From Nectonema munidae (Eukaryota; Nematomorpha; Nectonematoida; Nectonematidae), in the NCBI GenBank assembly GCA_030549495.1, contig JAUIRK010000974.1:186001-250000 (forward strand): a DNA stretch of 64,000 bases, given 5' to 3'. A program made the translations under genes and the position numbers. The notes beneath the pieces are model-generated. The model made no database searches. It saw only the letters and a list, made by a program, of their open reading frames with translations, and had not been told where the DNA came from. Every line of letters begins with the position of its first letter. Position 1 is the first letter of the stretch. Positions 15,101 through 22,570 of this stretch are shown here, in pieces.

Positions 15101-18100
15101 GATCGGTTGATTGAGGATTGTGAAAAAAAGTGGACTGAAGAAAAAATTGATGAAATCGCTATCAACTTCTTTCCCAATTTTAATGCGGATAAAGCTTTGA
15201 AAAAACCGATTTTGTACAGCGACTGGTTGGACAAAAATTATGTGAGTGTGGACATTGAAGAATTGCGCGAACTGACAAAAGCGCGTCTCAAAACATTTTA
15301 TGAAGAAGAGATGGATGTTAATCTGGTTTTGTTTGACGAAGTTTTGGACAACGCCCTCAAAATTGATCGTATTTTCAAGCAAAGTCAAGGACACGTCCTT
15401 TTGATTGGAGTTAGTGGATCTGGGAAAACGACTCTTTCCAAGTTTGTGGCATGGATGAATGGCTTAGCCATTTTTCAAATAAAAGTTCACAAGAAGTATT
15501 CTTCGAATGACTTCGATGATGATTTGCGGAAAGCGCTCAAGCAATCCGGGTGCAAGGGTGAAAAGGTTGCTTTTATAATGGATGAATCCAACATCCTTGA
15601 TTCATCTTTCTTGGAGAGAATCAATACGCTTTTAGCGAATGGCGAAGTTCCCGGTTTGTTCGAGAACGAGTCCTACACCGCCCTCATTTCTCAGTGCAAA
15701 GAAGCTGCTCAAAAGCAAGGCCTCATGCTCGACACCTCTGAAGAGCTTTACAGATGGTTCACGAATCAAGTCATGAAAAATCTGCACGTCGTCTTCACCA
15801 TGAATCCGAGCAACTCGACTTTGAAGAACAGAGTTTCAACTTCCCCCGCCTTATTCAACCGCTGTGTCATAAATTGGTTTGGTGATTGGCGTGAAGAGGC
15901 GTATCATCAAGTAGGCGATGAGTTGACGTATAAGATTGACTTCCAGACAAACGACTACACCCCACCCAATTCCATTCCTCTTCTTTCAAATCGTTTGCAA
16001 GTGAAAGGCAGAAGTAATGGGATCTCATTCCGAGATTCCATAGTCAATTCCTTTGTCTTCGTCCACCAAACCTTGAATAAAGTGAACGAGGCCCTAAAGA
16101 AGAGTGGGGAGATGAGGCAGTATCCGACAGTGACGCCAAGACACTTTCTCGACTTCATAAATCAGTACGTCAAGTTGTATAACGCGAAAAAGGCGGACCT
16201 AGAAGACCAACAGCTGCACTTGAATGTTGGCTTGCGAAAAATACAAGATACCGTGGATCAAGTTGAAGAGTTGCAGAAGTCGTTAGCGCTGAAACGCATT
16301 GAACTCGAAAATAAGAACGAACTCGCTAATTTGAAGCTGAAAGACATGCTAACGGATAAGCAAGAGGCGGAGCGCAACAAGAAGGAGTCACAAGAGTTTC
16401 AACTTGAATTGATTCAGCAAGAAAAAGTGATTGACGTTAAGAAGAAGGAAGCGATGATTGAGCTGTCCGAAGTTGAGCCCGCAGTTTTTGAAGCGCAACA
16501 GGCAGTCAAATCGATAAGCAAGCAAAACTTGGTTGAGGTACGAGTCATGTCCAACCCGCCAACCCTTGTGAAGATTGCGCTTGAATCCATATGCTTCTTG
16601 CTTGGCGAAAACTATGCAGACTGGAAAGCGATTCGCAGTGTAATCGTTAAGGATAGCTTCATATCCACTATTCTCAACTTTAGCACAGACAGCATTAGCG
16701 AAAATGTTAAGAACAAATTTCTGGCGCAGTATCTTAGCAACCCAGACTACTCCTTCGAAAAAGTTAATCGTGCGTCCCAAGCTTGTGGTCCTTTAGTTAA
16801 GTGGGCGATTGCTCAAATCAATTACGCCAAAATCTTGGGAAAGGTGGAACCTCTGCGAAACGAAGTAAAGAGTTTGGAGAAAGAAGCCAAGGAAAACAGG
16901 ATCAAAGTGGAAACGATGAATGAAAACATTGACAAGTTGGAAGAATCGATCCTTCGCTACAAAGATGAGTACGCTTCGCTTGTCACCGAGGCCCAGGTCA
17001 TTAAGAATGAATTGGAAGTTGTGGAGATAAAAGTTGAAAGAAGTGTTTCTCTGATTCACAGTTTGAGTAGTGAGAAGGAGCGATGGGAGGACGGCTGCAA
17101 AGATTTCATGACACAGATGTCCACTTTGCCAGGAGATGTGTTGTTGAGTGCTGCCTTTGTCGTCTATGCCGGATATTTCAATCAAAAGTTCCGCAATATC
17201 CTGTTTGATGCATGGTGTAGTCATTTAACGAAGTCTGGCATATCCTTCAAGGCAGACATTTCGCGCATTGAATTTCTTTCCTTGCCCGATGAACGCATGA
17301 GATGGAGTGAAAATGCATTGCCCACCGATGACGTCTGTGTTGAGAATGCCATCATGCTGAAATACTTTAATCGCTATCCCTTGATCATTGATCCTTCTGG
17401 CCAAGCAATCGACTTTTTGTTCAATGAGTACTACAACAAGAAAATAATGAAGACGAGCTTTTTGGATGATGCCTTCACCAAAAATTTGGAAAGTGCTCTT
17501 CGTTTCGGTACTCCCCTTCTCGTTGAAGATGTCGAAAACTACGATCCGATCTTGAATCCTGTTTTGAACCGCGAGGTTCGCAAAACTGGAGGCCGTGTAT
17601 TGATAACGATAGGAGATCAAGACATTGACTTGTCGCCTTCCTTCTCCATTTTCCTGTCTACACGTGACCCCACCGCAATCATTACCCCAGATCTCTCTTC
17701 CCGCGTCACCCTCATCAACTTCACGATAACGAGAAGCAGTTTGCAAACACAGTGCCTGAACCAAGTCCTGAAAAGCGAGCGACCAGACGTGGATAGCAAG
17801 CGCACCGACTTACTGAAGCTGCAAGGCGAATTTAAGATCAGGCTGCGTCACTTGGAGAAGTCGTTGTTGCAGGCGCTGAACGATGCCAAAGGCCGCATCC
17901 TCGATGACGACAGTGTTATATCTAAGCTCGAGGTTTTGAAGAAGGAGGCGTGTGAGGTAGCTATAAAAGCGCGTGAAACTGACGCCGTCATTGAAGAAAT
18001 TGAAGTGGTGTCCACGAAATACGCTCCATTCTCACACGCATCTTCCTCCATATACTTTGCGATTGATGCTCTCCACCAAGTGCACTTTTTGTATCAATTC

Positions 18101-20644
18101 TCTCTACAAGCGTTTCTAAGCGTCTTCGAAAGTGTCCTGCTTCACAATCCCAACCTCCATTCTGGCATGAGTAGTGAGGAGAGGTTGAGCGTCATCACTT
18201 CTGATCTCTTCTCCATGACCTACAACACATTCAGCCAAAGCCTTTTCGACAAAGACCGCACCACCTTCGCCTTTCTTCTTGCTCGCATTTATCTCGCAAA
18301 CATTGCGCACACTGAACCCGATTACACAAGTGAATTCCAACAATTCCTGAAAAGTGAAAAGAGCATAGATACCTCAACTTGTGATCTGAAGAACATCCAA
18401 ACCCAACTTAAAAATCTCGTTCTTATCTTGCCTCAATTTTCTCATCTCTCATCTTTGATTTCGCATGAAGGCGAAGGCAGTAGTGATTTCTGGCACTGGA
18501 GCACCTCTCATGATGACACCAGCAATAACAACAACACAAGCGTTGACCCATTGAAATTTTTCCCAGCTTCCCAATCTAAAAATGCCTGTCTCTTATCCGT
18601 GATAATCCTTTCCCGTATGTTCAAGCCTGAAGAAGTTATCTTTTATGTGAAGGAGTTTGTGAAAGCTGTTTTTAAGAATGAGATGTTTTTAAGTCAAACC
18701 GCTGATAAAAATGTCGTTGATTTGAATGCCGTCGTGTGTACTCCAGTTGCGGCTGCAACCAAAAATCGTTGTGTTCCCATCATTCTCTGCTCAACTTCTG
18801 GCTATGATGCAAGTGTGCGTGTAGAAGATTTAGCGAGTGAATTGAACAAGTCTCTCTCTTCCATAGCAATCGGCTCTGCTGAAGGATTCGTCAATGCCGA
18901 AAAAAGTATAAATTCTGCCTCCAAATCAGGCTCTTGGGTCCTCTTTAAAAACATCCACTTGGCACCTCAATGGCTTGTTCAGCTCGAAAAAAAGATTTAT
19001 TCCTTGAAAGCCGCTCCTGGCTTTGCTCTTTTCCTAACGATGCAAGTGAACGACAAAGTACCCGTGAATTTGTTACGCATCAGTCGCTTTTTTGTGATCG
19101 AAGCGCCTTCGGGATTGAAGGCGAATTTGTGCCGAACGTATTCGTCCCTCACTTCGTCACGCATAAACAAAGCGCCTAGGGAACGAGCGAAGTTGTACTT
19201 CGTGTTAGCTTGGTTGCACGCCATCATCCAAGAACGCCTGAACTACAGCCCCTTTGGTTGGAGCAAAAAGTATGAATTTAATGAAAGTGATTTACGCTGT
19301 GCTTGTGACACCCTGGACTTTTGGATTGATCTCGTTGCCAAAGGCAAAGACAATATCTCTCCAGACAAAATTCCATGGAAGGCGTTCAGTGTTTTGTTTA
19401 GCCAGTGCGTGTATGGTGGAAAAATCGACAATGCGTTCGACCAAAAGCTCATGAACTCGTATTTGTCTAAGTTTTTCAACTCGAGATGCTTTGATGATGG
19501 ATTTTGTTTGATAAAGTCGTTTGAGGATGCGCGCAGCAAGTTAATGATGCCCGATGGAATGAGGAAAGAACACTTTGTGAACTGGATTGAAAAAAATTTG
19601 AGTGACAAGCAAGAACCAAGTTGGCTTGGTCTACCCAATTCAACGAGCAAGGTTATTTTGATTAAGCAATCTCAAAAGATGTGCCTGAATTTGTCAAAAA
19701 TCAGTGTCAGCTTGGACGAAGCAAATTTACATGATATCCCCTTCTACGATGTGTGCTTAGGCAAAGCTGAGCAGCCAATCATCTCCAACCTGACTCCTGA
19801 CTGGATGATACAACTCAAGAATAGCCTGAATCACTGCTTACAAGATCTTCTTCCACAGTCCTTGCCTTTGCTCAAGAGAAACGTTGAAAACTTGAAGGAC
19901 CCGCTTTACCGCTTCTTCGAGCGAGAAGTCAACTTTGGAAGTCGTTTGCTGTGCGATGTTCGCTTCGGATTGTGCGCAGCGCTTGAAGTGATGAACGCGA
20001 CCCAGAAGTCGTCCAATTTCGCACGCAGCTTGATTGAGGATATAGCAAAGGGAATCATTCCTAAAAATTGGAAAGGCACGTACGTCACGCCGCCATACAT
20101 GACGTTTTCGTCGTGGATCGTGGATCTGGGCGATCGCTTCAAACAATTACTCGCAATCTCACAATTAAGCTCCAATTTCAAGAGCTGCAACATCTGGATC
20201 GGTGGCTTATTTTCACCTGAAGCCTTCATCACCGCGACCAAACAATTTGTATCACAAGCAAATAGCTGGCCCCTGGAGTCCTTGGAAAAGAAGTTTGTCG
20301 TGGGAGATGGTGGGGATGAGAGGGAAAACGAAACCGCCTTCTGCATCACCGGGATGAAGCTTCAGTGTGCAGAATGTATTCAAGATAAGTTGTATTTGTC
20401 GACACGAAGCATGAACTTCAACCTCACATCTCTTCGCATGTATTGGCAGTTGGGTGGAGAACAAGATGTGAACGCGTTTGAAGAGAGAATGACAGGCCTG
20501 GAATCTCAGGCCATCGTTGTGCCCGTTTATTTGAACACAACACGATCAGATCTCTTGTTCACCGTGAAAATGGAACTTGGTGATGGTTGTAATGCTTTTG
20601 ACTTGTATGAGCGTGGAGTTGGATTGATTTGCAGTTCATTATAA
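1..20644 (+). CDS. DYNC1H1: Cytoplasmic dynein 1 heavy chain, partial (5' end lies before the window)
   Basis: Motor subunit of cytoplasmic dynein 1, the minus-end-directed microtubule motor for cargo transport, spindle function and organelle positioning. The coding sequence is the join of 1-144, 2731-2866, 6011-6291 and 8927-20644, giving 4,092 residues and ending in TAA. Every junction has GT/AG ends and compatible phase (0, 1, 0). Compared with the human protein as I know it (about 4,646 residues), roughly the first 540 residues are missing upstream. Visible markers include the tail motif [20 protein letters not shown], four Walker A loops and the stalk-head region. The family is certain, and the cytoplasmic type 1 assignment is strong because similarity to human DYNC1H1 is collinear from tail to C-terminus. 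The motor encoded in a single exon is unusual. Confidence 0.97.
145..2730 (+). other. DYNC1H1 intron, 2.6 kb
   Basis: Donor GTAAGA at 145; acceptor TCCTCTTTAG ending at 2730. AT-rich, with one tRNA-derived SINE near 801-956 and no other recognisable coding content. The small open frames here have no family match that I recognise. Confidence 0.85.
801..956 (+). repeat. tRNA-derived SINE
   Basis: A tRNA-like head at about 806-868 has an A-box-like GGTTGGTTAGG and an intact B box GGGTTCGATCCCG at 848-860. It is followed by a non-tRNA body and a 3' tail of imperfect TTTACC repeats. A head plus unrelated body plus simple tail is the usual SINE layout. I see no folded, complete tRNA gene, so a functional tRNA is unlikely. 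Confidence 0.55.
2731..2866 (+). CDS. DYNC1H1: DYNC1H1 tail exon 2 in window
   Basis: Too short for a long open frame but unmistakable. It encodes [20 protein letters not shown] followed by a segment matching human [20 protein letters not shown] and ending RVEDIL. It is preceded by a pyrimidine-rich acceptor (TCCTCTTTAG) and followed by donor GTATTT. It ends with one base (G) of a glycine codon that the next exon completes (phase 1). Confidence 0.93.
4236..4400 (+). pseudogene. Fragment of a multi-copy invertebrate family of unknown function
   Basis: The frame reads [17 protein letters not shown], then [13 protein letters not shown] and MMADYW. This is the hallmark C-terminal block (SHLD.FPENLG...ERFHQDI..ME.RYQG) of a large family of uncharacterised multi-copy invertebrate proteins, probably spread by a mobile element. 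Only this short segment is present, inside a dynein intron. A second, longer relic of the same family lies at 29363-30520 on the other strand. I do not know its function. Confidence 0.6.
5000..5198. mobile_element. hAT-type MITE, 199 bp
   Basis: Terminal inverted repeats share CAGTGACGTAG (11 bp). The flanks gacagaag and gagagaaa match at 6 of 8 positions, consistent with an aged 8-bp target duplication. An internal G-run of about 17 sits near the left end. There is no coding capacity. The CAG start and 8-bp duplication suggest hAT. Confidence 0.6.
6011..6291 (+). CDS. DYNC1H1: DYNC1H1 tail exon 3 in window
   Basis: It encodes (G)[19 protein letters not shown] through [15 protein letters not shown] to [17 protein letters not shown], collinear with human dynein (GWENHVEGQKLKQDGDSF ... 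ITLSKE). The acceptor TTAG ends at 6010 and the donor GTGAGA starts at 6292. It starts in phase 1, completing the glycine codon, and ends in phase 0. A short serine-rich insertion ([18 protein letters not shown]) relative to human is visible. The frame stays open past the donor, but only the stretch to 6291 is homologous. Confidence 0.94.
7211..7270 (+). repeat. Possible tRNA-like (SINE head) segment
   Basis: It has a B-box-like GTTCGAATCC at 7249-7258, preceded by an A-box-like GGTGATGCTC. I could not fold a full cloverleaf, so this is at best a SINE head or tRNA relic. Confidence 0.25.
7584..7830. mobile_element. hAT-type MITE, 247 bp, perfect 8-bp target duplication
   Basis: Terminal inverted repeats CAGGTGCGCACAT and CAGGGGCGCACAT (12 of 13). 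Both ends are flanked by the identical 8-mer CTATCACT (7576-7583 and 7831-7838). There is no open frame. The 8-bp duplication and CAG-type ends are those of a non-autonomous hAT element. Confidence 0.8.
8150..8275 (+). repeat. Interspersed repeat, copy 1
   Basis: It shares with about 31800-31945 the string CAATTTTTTAGGAAACAGTT, then a similar stretch of AAACAAATATT, ATTTTTTACA and GTAGTCA-like pieces. Family unknown; no terminal repeats seen. Confidence 0.45.
8927..20644 (+). CDS. DYNC1H1: DYNC1H1 giant last exon: linker, AAA ring, stalk, C-terminal domain (3,905 aa)
   Basis: The exon starts at GTG (Val of VRNLK) directly after the acceptor TTTAG; GTG is not an initiator. Residues here count from the exon start. 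The distal tail and linker occupy about 1-1120. Walker A loops are GPAGTGKT at 1147 (AAA1, the main ATPase), GPSGVGKT at 1453 (AAA2), GPPGSGKT at 1819 (AAA3) and GVSGSGKT at 2161 (AAA4). The AAA1 Walker B region GCFDEFNR is near 1195. Coiled-coil stalk arms lie at about 2413-2525 and 2638-2720, flanking the microtubule-binding tip (about 2530-2630, with [15 protein letters not shown]). AAA5, AAA6 and the C-terminal domain follow, ending [11 protein letters not shown] and TAA. The length matches the corresponding part of the human protein, and no internal intron is seen. A divergent Asn-rich patch ([10 protein letters not shown]) lies near 18,520. Confidence 0.97.
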   Translation: MRNLKNLGYRIPISIINNATKTSAAYSLAVSLIESIRSYDQAVAKINANRSLEHLLESLHKQVRQRILTGATLTWESHKLESYVPVLAEAVISFQEKVDEGIEILENIEKCVDDLSICKYSSDIFYGIIDSIQRDVDNLSLKQFSNLSSWICKLEEKIESRLAKRLEKVLQTWTSQLLNDSMGCSGEDEVRILPINHEFRLVDQVIFLTPSLEEGKTKLLQQMFAWQNVVLTLPRIRSNRYQVAVASAISQYDETFKMLLTKLPSGLKVLKRVYCALDTVIEKVNNYTKIWYSYQSLWDLNIDFIQSKLDDSIGDWMKCLIDIRRSRSTFDTSETKAVFGAITIDYAKVQSKIALKYDGWHKEILAKFANMLGLDMQSFHSMLSNSRNEMEVQSVAGATTSESVNIITAYHSLKEKYDSWLKKVDLYREGQKTLDKHRYQFPQSWMYIENIEGEWMAFNEMMQRKEASIQCHISSIQSKILAENTANESKARELLVEWEKIKPVEGSLKADAAIKTLTCTESKFLKLIQDQNNILKAKDALELPESASANSLKERIEACLEELYDLKSVWVELSKVCEQIDGMREIFWISVEARKIRQHLDSLASQMKELPAKFRHYASYDFVKSLIQNYAKANVLVLELKSDAVKERHWKIICKKLNLHSRFGLNTSAPSSKLTLGKVWDMDLIKNEKQIRSVILVAQGEMALEQFLCQVRETWQNYTLDLVTFQNKCKVVRGWDDLFNKLKEHINSLSIMKLSPFYKEFEEEASLWEDKLNRVNALFDVWIDLQRKWVYLDAIFQGSADIKNLLPMESSRFHSVSSEFLSLLKKVSKSPHVLEVLAIPGINRSLDRLLDLLNKIQKALGEYLEKERSSFPRFYFIGDEDLLEVIGNSTNYSKLQKHFKKMFAGINSLIFKEPENKVCGFSSKEGENVYFEEEVDLMSVRKINDWLSLVEEQMKKSLAALLAKCLVDIKSFVNPNFDSSNYLTWIDNYQSQILLLSLQISWTEMIEGELNKENSTAGLQRCLEMIDFTINVLAGLVVLNQPHLRRKKLEQLIIEHVNQRDITRSLVSKNVNNSLSFDWLCQMRFYFHFKETNVEKKLIVHMANAKFYYGFEYLGVQERLVHTPLTNLCYLTMTQALEARLGGSPFGPAGTGKTESVKALGQQLGKFVLVFNCDETFDFQAMGRIFVGLCQVGAWGCFDEFNRLEERMLSAVSQQIQTIQTSLKEKSLMFSDNDDSDRIQINLIGRNVKIKLDTAIFVTMNPGYAGRSNLPDNLKKLFRPVAMTAPNVKIIVQVMLFTQGFKFAESLAKKVVPFFHLCKEQLSSQAHYDFGLRALKSVLASAGNVKRDCIADSEEGFKKEVDILVYSILQTILPKLVPEDIVLFISLISDVFPESDEIRKDNANLLNAIIDVCKGKFLITHFEEDLTKLNNWLKKVLQLYQIISLHHGVMMVGPSGVGKTTAWRTLLSALERCDGVEGKAYVIDPKAISKDLLYGFLDSNTREWTDGLFTSILRKIIDSVRGEGKKRHWIVFDGDVDPEWVENLNSVLDDNKLLTLPNGERLAIPSNVRILFEVEDLKYATMATVSRCGMVWFSEDLLSSEMIFENYLLGLKSVLLDEEERKEKSLLSYEEEESLKIQKSAASILSEYFTCGGFVVKCFDFAYKLQHIMDFKRLRALNSLFSMLNQSIRNVISYQASHTDFPLDFSQIERFIQSNLIICIIWAFSGDCKVSCRQKLGDFIKSITTISLPSDLGKHQIIDYELDIKSNEWISWQSKVPVIEIETHKVGHPDVVIPTMDTFKHETLLYTWLADHKPIILCGPPGSGKTMTLFNSLRNLPDLEVVGLNFSSASTPELLLKTFDHYCEYRKTSNGVVLSPIQYGKWLILFCDEINLPDLDNYETQRIISFLRQLVEQGGFYRASDHAWVKLERIQIVGACNPPSDPGRKPISHRFLRHVAVIYVDYPGKISLLQIYSTFNRALLRLAPSLRAYSDSLTEAMVEMYLQSQQRFTQENQPHYIYSPRELTRWIRGIYEAIKPIDVVSIDDLVRLWAHEALRLFQDRLIEDCEKKWTEEKIDEIAINFFPNFNADKALKKPILYSDWLDKNYVSVDIEELRELTKARLKTFYEEEMDVNLVLFDEVLDNALKIDRIFKQSQGHVLLIGVSGSGKTTLSKFVAWMNGLAIFQIKVHKKYSSNDFDDDLRKALKQSGCKGEKVAFIMDESNILDSSFLERINTLLANGEVPGLFENESYTALISQCKEAAQKQGLMLDTSEELYRWFTNQVMKNLHVVFTMNPSNSTLKNRVSTSPALFNRCVINWFGDWREEAYHQVGDELTYKIDFQTNDYTPPNSIPLLSNRLQVKGRSNGISFRDSIVNSFVFVHQTLNKVNEALKKSGEMRQYPTVTPRHFLDFINQYVKLYNAKKADLEDQQLHLNVGLRKIQDTVDQVEELQKSLALKRIELENKNELANLKLKDMLTDKQEAERNKKESQEFQLELIQQEKVIDVKKKEAMIELSEVEPAVFEAQQAVKSISKQNLVEVRVMSNPPTLVKIALESICFLLGENYADWKAIRSVIVKDSFISTILNFSTDSISENVKNKFLAQYLSNPDYSFEKVNRASQACGPLVKWAIAQINYAKILGKVEPLRNEVKSLEKEAKENRIKVETMNENIDKLEESILRYKDEYASLVTEAQVIKNELEVVEIKVERSVSLIHSLSSEKERWEDGCKDFMTQMSTLPGDVLLSAAFVVYAGYFNQKFRNILFDAWCSHLTKSGISFKADISRIEFLSLPDERMRWSENALPTDDVCVENAIMLKYFNRYPLIIDPSGQAIDFLFNEYYNKKIMKTSFLDDAFTKNLESALRFGTPLLVEDVENYDPILNPVLNREVRKTGGRVLITIGDQDIDLSPSFSIFLSTRDPTAIITPDLSSRVTLINFTITRSSLQTQCLNQVLKSERPDVDSKRTDLLKLQGEFKIRLRHLEKSLLQALNDAKGRILDDDSVISKLEVLKKEACEVAIKARETDAVIEEIEVVSTKYAPFSHASSSIYFAIDALHQVHFLYQFSLQAFLSVFESVLLHNPNLHSGMSSEERLSVITSDLFSMTYNTFSQSLFDKDRTTFAFLLARIYLANIAHTEPDYTSEFQQFLKSEKSIDTSTCDLKNIQTQLKNLVLILPQFSHLSSLISHEGEGSSDFWHWSTSHDDTSNNNNTSVDPLKFFPASQSKNACLLSVIILSRMFKPEEVIFYVKEFVKAVFKNEMFLSQTADKNVVDLNAVVCTPVAAATKNRCVPIILCSTSGYDASVRVEDLASELNKSLSSIAIGSAEGFVNAEKSINSASKSGSWVLFKNIHLAPQWLVQLEKKIYSLKAAPGFALFLTMQVNDKVPVNLLRISRFFVIEAPSGLKANLCRTYSSLTSSRINKAPRERAKLYFVLAWLHAIIQERLNYSPFGWSKKYEFNESDLRCACDTLDFWIDLVAKGKDNISPDKIPWKAFSVLFSQCVYGGKIDNAFDQKLMNSYLSKFFNSRCFDDGFCLIKSFEDARSKLMMPDGMRKEHFVNWIEKNLSDKQEPSWLGLPNSTSKVILIKQSQKMCLNLSKISVSLDEANLHDIPFYDVCLGKAEQPIISNLTPDWMIQLKNSLNHCLQDLLPQSLPLLKRNVENLKDPLYRFFEREVNFGSRLLCDVRFGLCAALEVMNATQKSSNFARSLIEDIAKGIIPKNWKGTYVTPPYMTFSSWIVDLGDRFKQLLAISQLSSNFKSCNIWIGGLFSPEAFITATKQFVSQANSWPLESLEKKFVVGDGGDERENETAFCITGMKLQCAECIQDKLYLSTRSMNFNLTSLRMYWQLGGEQDVNAFEERMTGLESQAIVVPVYLNTTRSDLLFTVKMELGDGCNAFDLYERGVGLICSSL

Positions 20645-21045
20645 CATCAAAGCTACAACAACCAAGAACCAACGTGTGATAAAAGTATTGTTGATATTAA
20701 TACACTACGTTTTCTTTTTATCTCGTATTGATTTGTGTAGCGATTTTACTTTTTTTTTAAATAAATTTACTTTTTTTTTTACCATTTTCTCAGCATCTCT
20801 ATAAAGTGACTTAACTGAAAGCGTTCAAAGTTCTCTAAAAAATTTGACTTCTACATCTTTGGTTGTCACTTCTTTTTCGTTCTTTCTTGACTCTTTGTTT
20901 TTTTCACGTAATAATCCTCAAATTTTGAGCAGGTAAAGAGAGTTTTATTCACATAATACTTTGTTAGCAACTTCGAAAATATATCAACCCCATCAGTGGT
21001 GGGAAGGTTTTCATGGTTGTTAAATGATTCTTTTGTGTCAAAAAA
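20645..21045 (+). other. DYNC1H1 3' UTR and downstream flank
   Basis: AT-rich sequence with no coding content. It contains the likely polyadenylation signal and several T-runs. Confidence 0.5.
20760..20765 (+). terminator. Likely poly(A) signal of DYNC1H1
   Basis: Canonical AATAAA 116 bases past the stop codon, with T-rich sequence on both sides. This placement fits a short 3' UTR. Other A/T-rich hexamers are common here, so it is not proven. Confidence 0.45.
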
Positions 21046-22570
21046 TTTTAACAAAATTTTGATATTATCTGTAGTTAACCTTATAACTTAGTGTTTAATA
21101 TCAGATACTCCCTTGAAAATTTACCATTATATACAGTTTTTACCACCTAACACTTATGTATATTTAATTTTTTCAATAAACATGGCTATTTTTTTTTATA
21201 AAATGTCAATAAAAAATTTAATTGATAATAAATATTAGTTCAATTTTTACATAAAATATGTGTTTTTATACAAATCGAGGATACTGGTTTCATTTCTGGA
21301 CTCAAATTTTGTAAAATCTCCTCTCTCAAATAAAAAGTTTATTGTACAAAATTAATATCTAAAAGTGTCGTTCAAATGTGTGGCTACGTCGAAAAGATGT
21401 CTTCAAAAATATTCATTCAAATTTTACATGAAATATATGTTTTTATACCAAATCGAGGATACTGGAACATTATTTTTCGTGAGTTCAATCTATGGAGATT
21501 AAACTAGCAACGTTGAATCCTTCCTATGATTGAGTTGCTCGATAGGATGTGTTTGCTTTTTTTATCTTGAAAACGGAAAAACTTGTACATTGATTCAATC
21601 AACAAAAGGTTGAATACCTAACACTTGTTATTCGATACTTTTCACGGCACCCTGCGAATTTTAAAACGCGCTATATCCGCTTCGGAAACGACTGTCCTAT
21701 TCAGACCAATTCGTCGAAAATGTTAAGATCTTTAAAAAAATGGAATGTGTAGTATGGCGGCAGATTAACATTCAAAAGTTGTTAAAACTTTGTTTGCGAA
21801 TCAATACGTATTATATAGGAAAAGCTTATTTTTTATTTAAGCGATTATAAAAAAACAACCTACAATCAATTTTTAAATGCTTTAAAAGACTATACAAATC
21901 TTAAAACCAGCTTAGAAACTTTTTGGATAATGTGTAATTTTCTTCGAACATGAGCGTTTGCCTCGAGAGATATCATCTTCAAAACAGAATCAGTTCTAGT
22001 TATTTGTGTTTGGCATAAATATGTAAAATGCTTACTAAAAACCGCTATAAGTATGCCTATCTCTTGCTTGAATTACAAAAGCTAGTGAATTGTTTGCTTT
22101 GAAAAACTTGGAAGAAAAAAAACAAAAGGTAAAATAGAACTACCAGCTCTCTTAACCCTATTAGTGCTGGGGGGGGGGGGGTGTAAAACGCCCTGCCTCC
22201 CTCCCTCACTAAAAAATTAATTGTACATAATTGGCTGAATCATATCCCTTCAAATTTTATGACTTCCTAAGATCGCTAGCTGCATCTTTTGATACCATTT
22301 ACATGATAGTTGGACCCGTTCATGTCCAAAACTGTCAATTAAAATTTTTCAGCAAAATTTTGACATTATCTGTATAATTATATACCGTTTTGAACTCATA
22401 ACACTTTATGTATTTAATTTTTTCAATAATCATGGCTACTTTTTAGAAAATTTCAATCAAAATTTTGATTGATCAAAAATATTCCTTAAAATTTTACATA
22501 AAATATTTGTTTTTATATGGTTTCATTTCTGGACTCATTTTTTACATTTCGGTTGTGAAAATACGGGTTA
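21046..22570 (+). repeat. Diverged copies of an unknown repeat module
   Basis: At least three related stretches share a string of landmarks: AAAATTTTGATATTATCTGT, TTTAATTTTTTCAATAA, CATGGCTA, TTTTACATAAAATAT and TTTCATTTCTGGACTC. They lie at about 21046-21310, 21335-21475 (partial) and 22330-22560. A fourth partial copy is at about 28185-28310, beyond the minisatellite. No terminal inverted repeats or coding content were seen. A poly-G run lies near 22170. The minisatellite starts straight after the third copy, so it may be an internal part of this element. Confidence 0.5.

Noticed and set aside
12335-20464. Many open frames of 60-179 codons on the minus strand within the dynein exon
   Set aside because: Shadows of a strongly coding exon; none shows a recognisable domain or its own signals.
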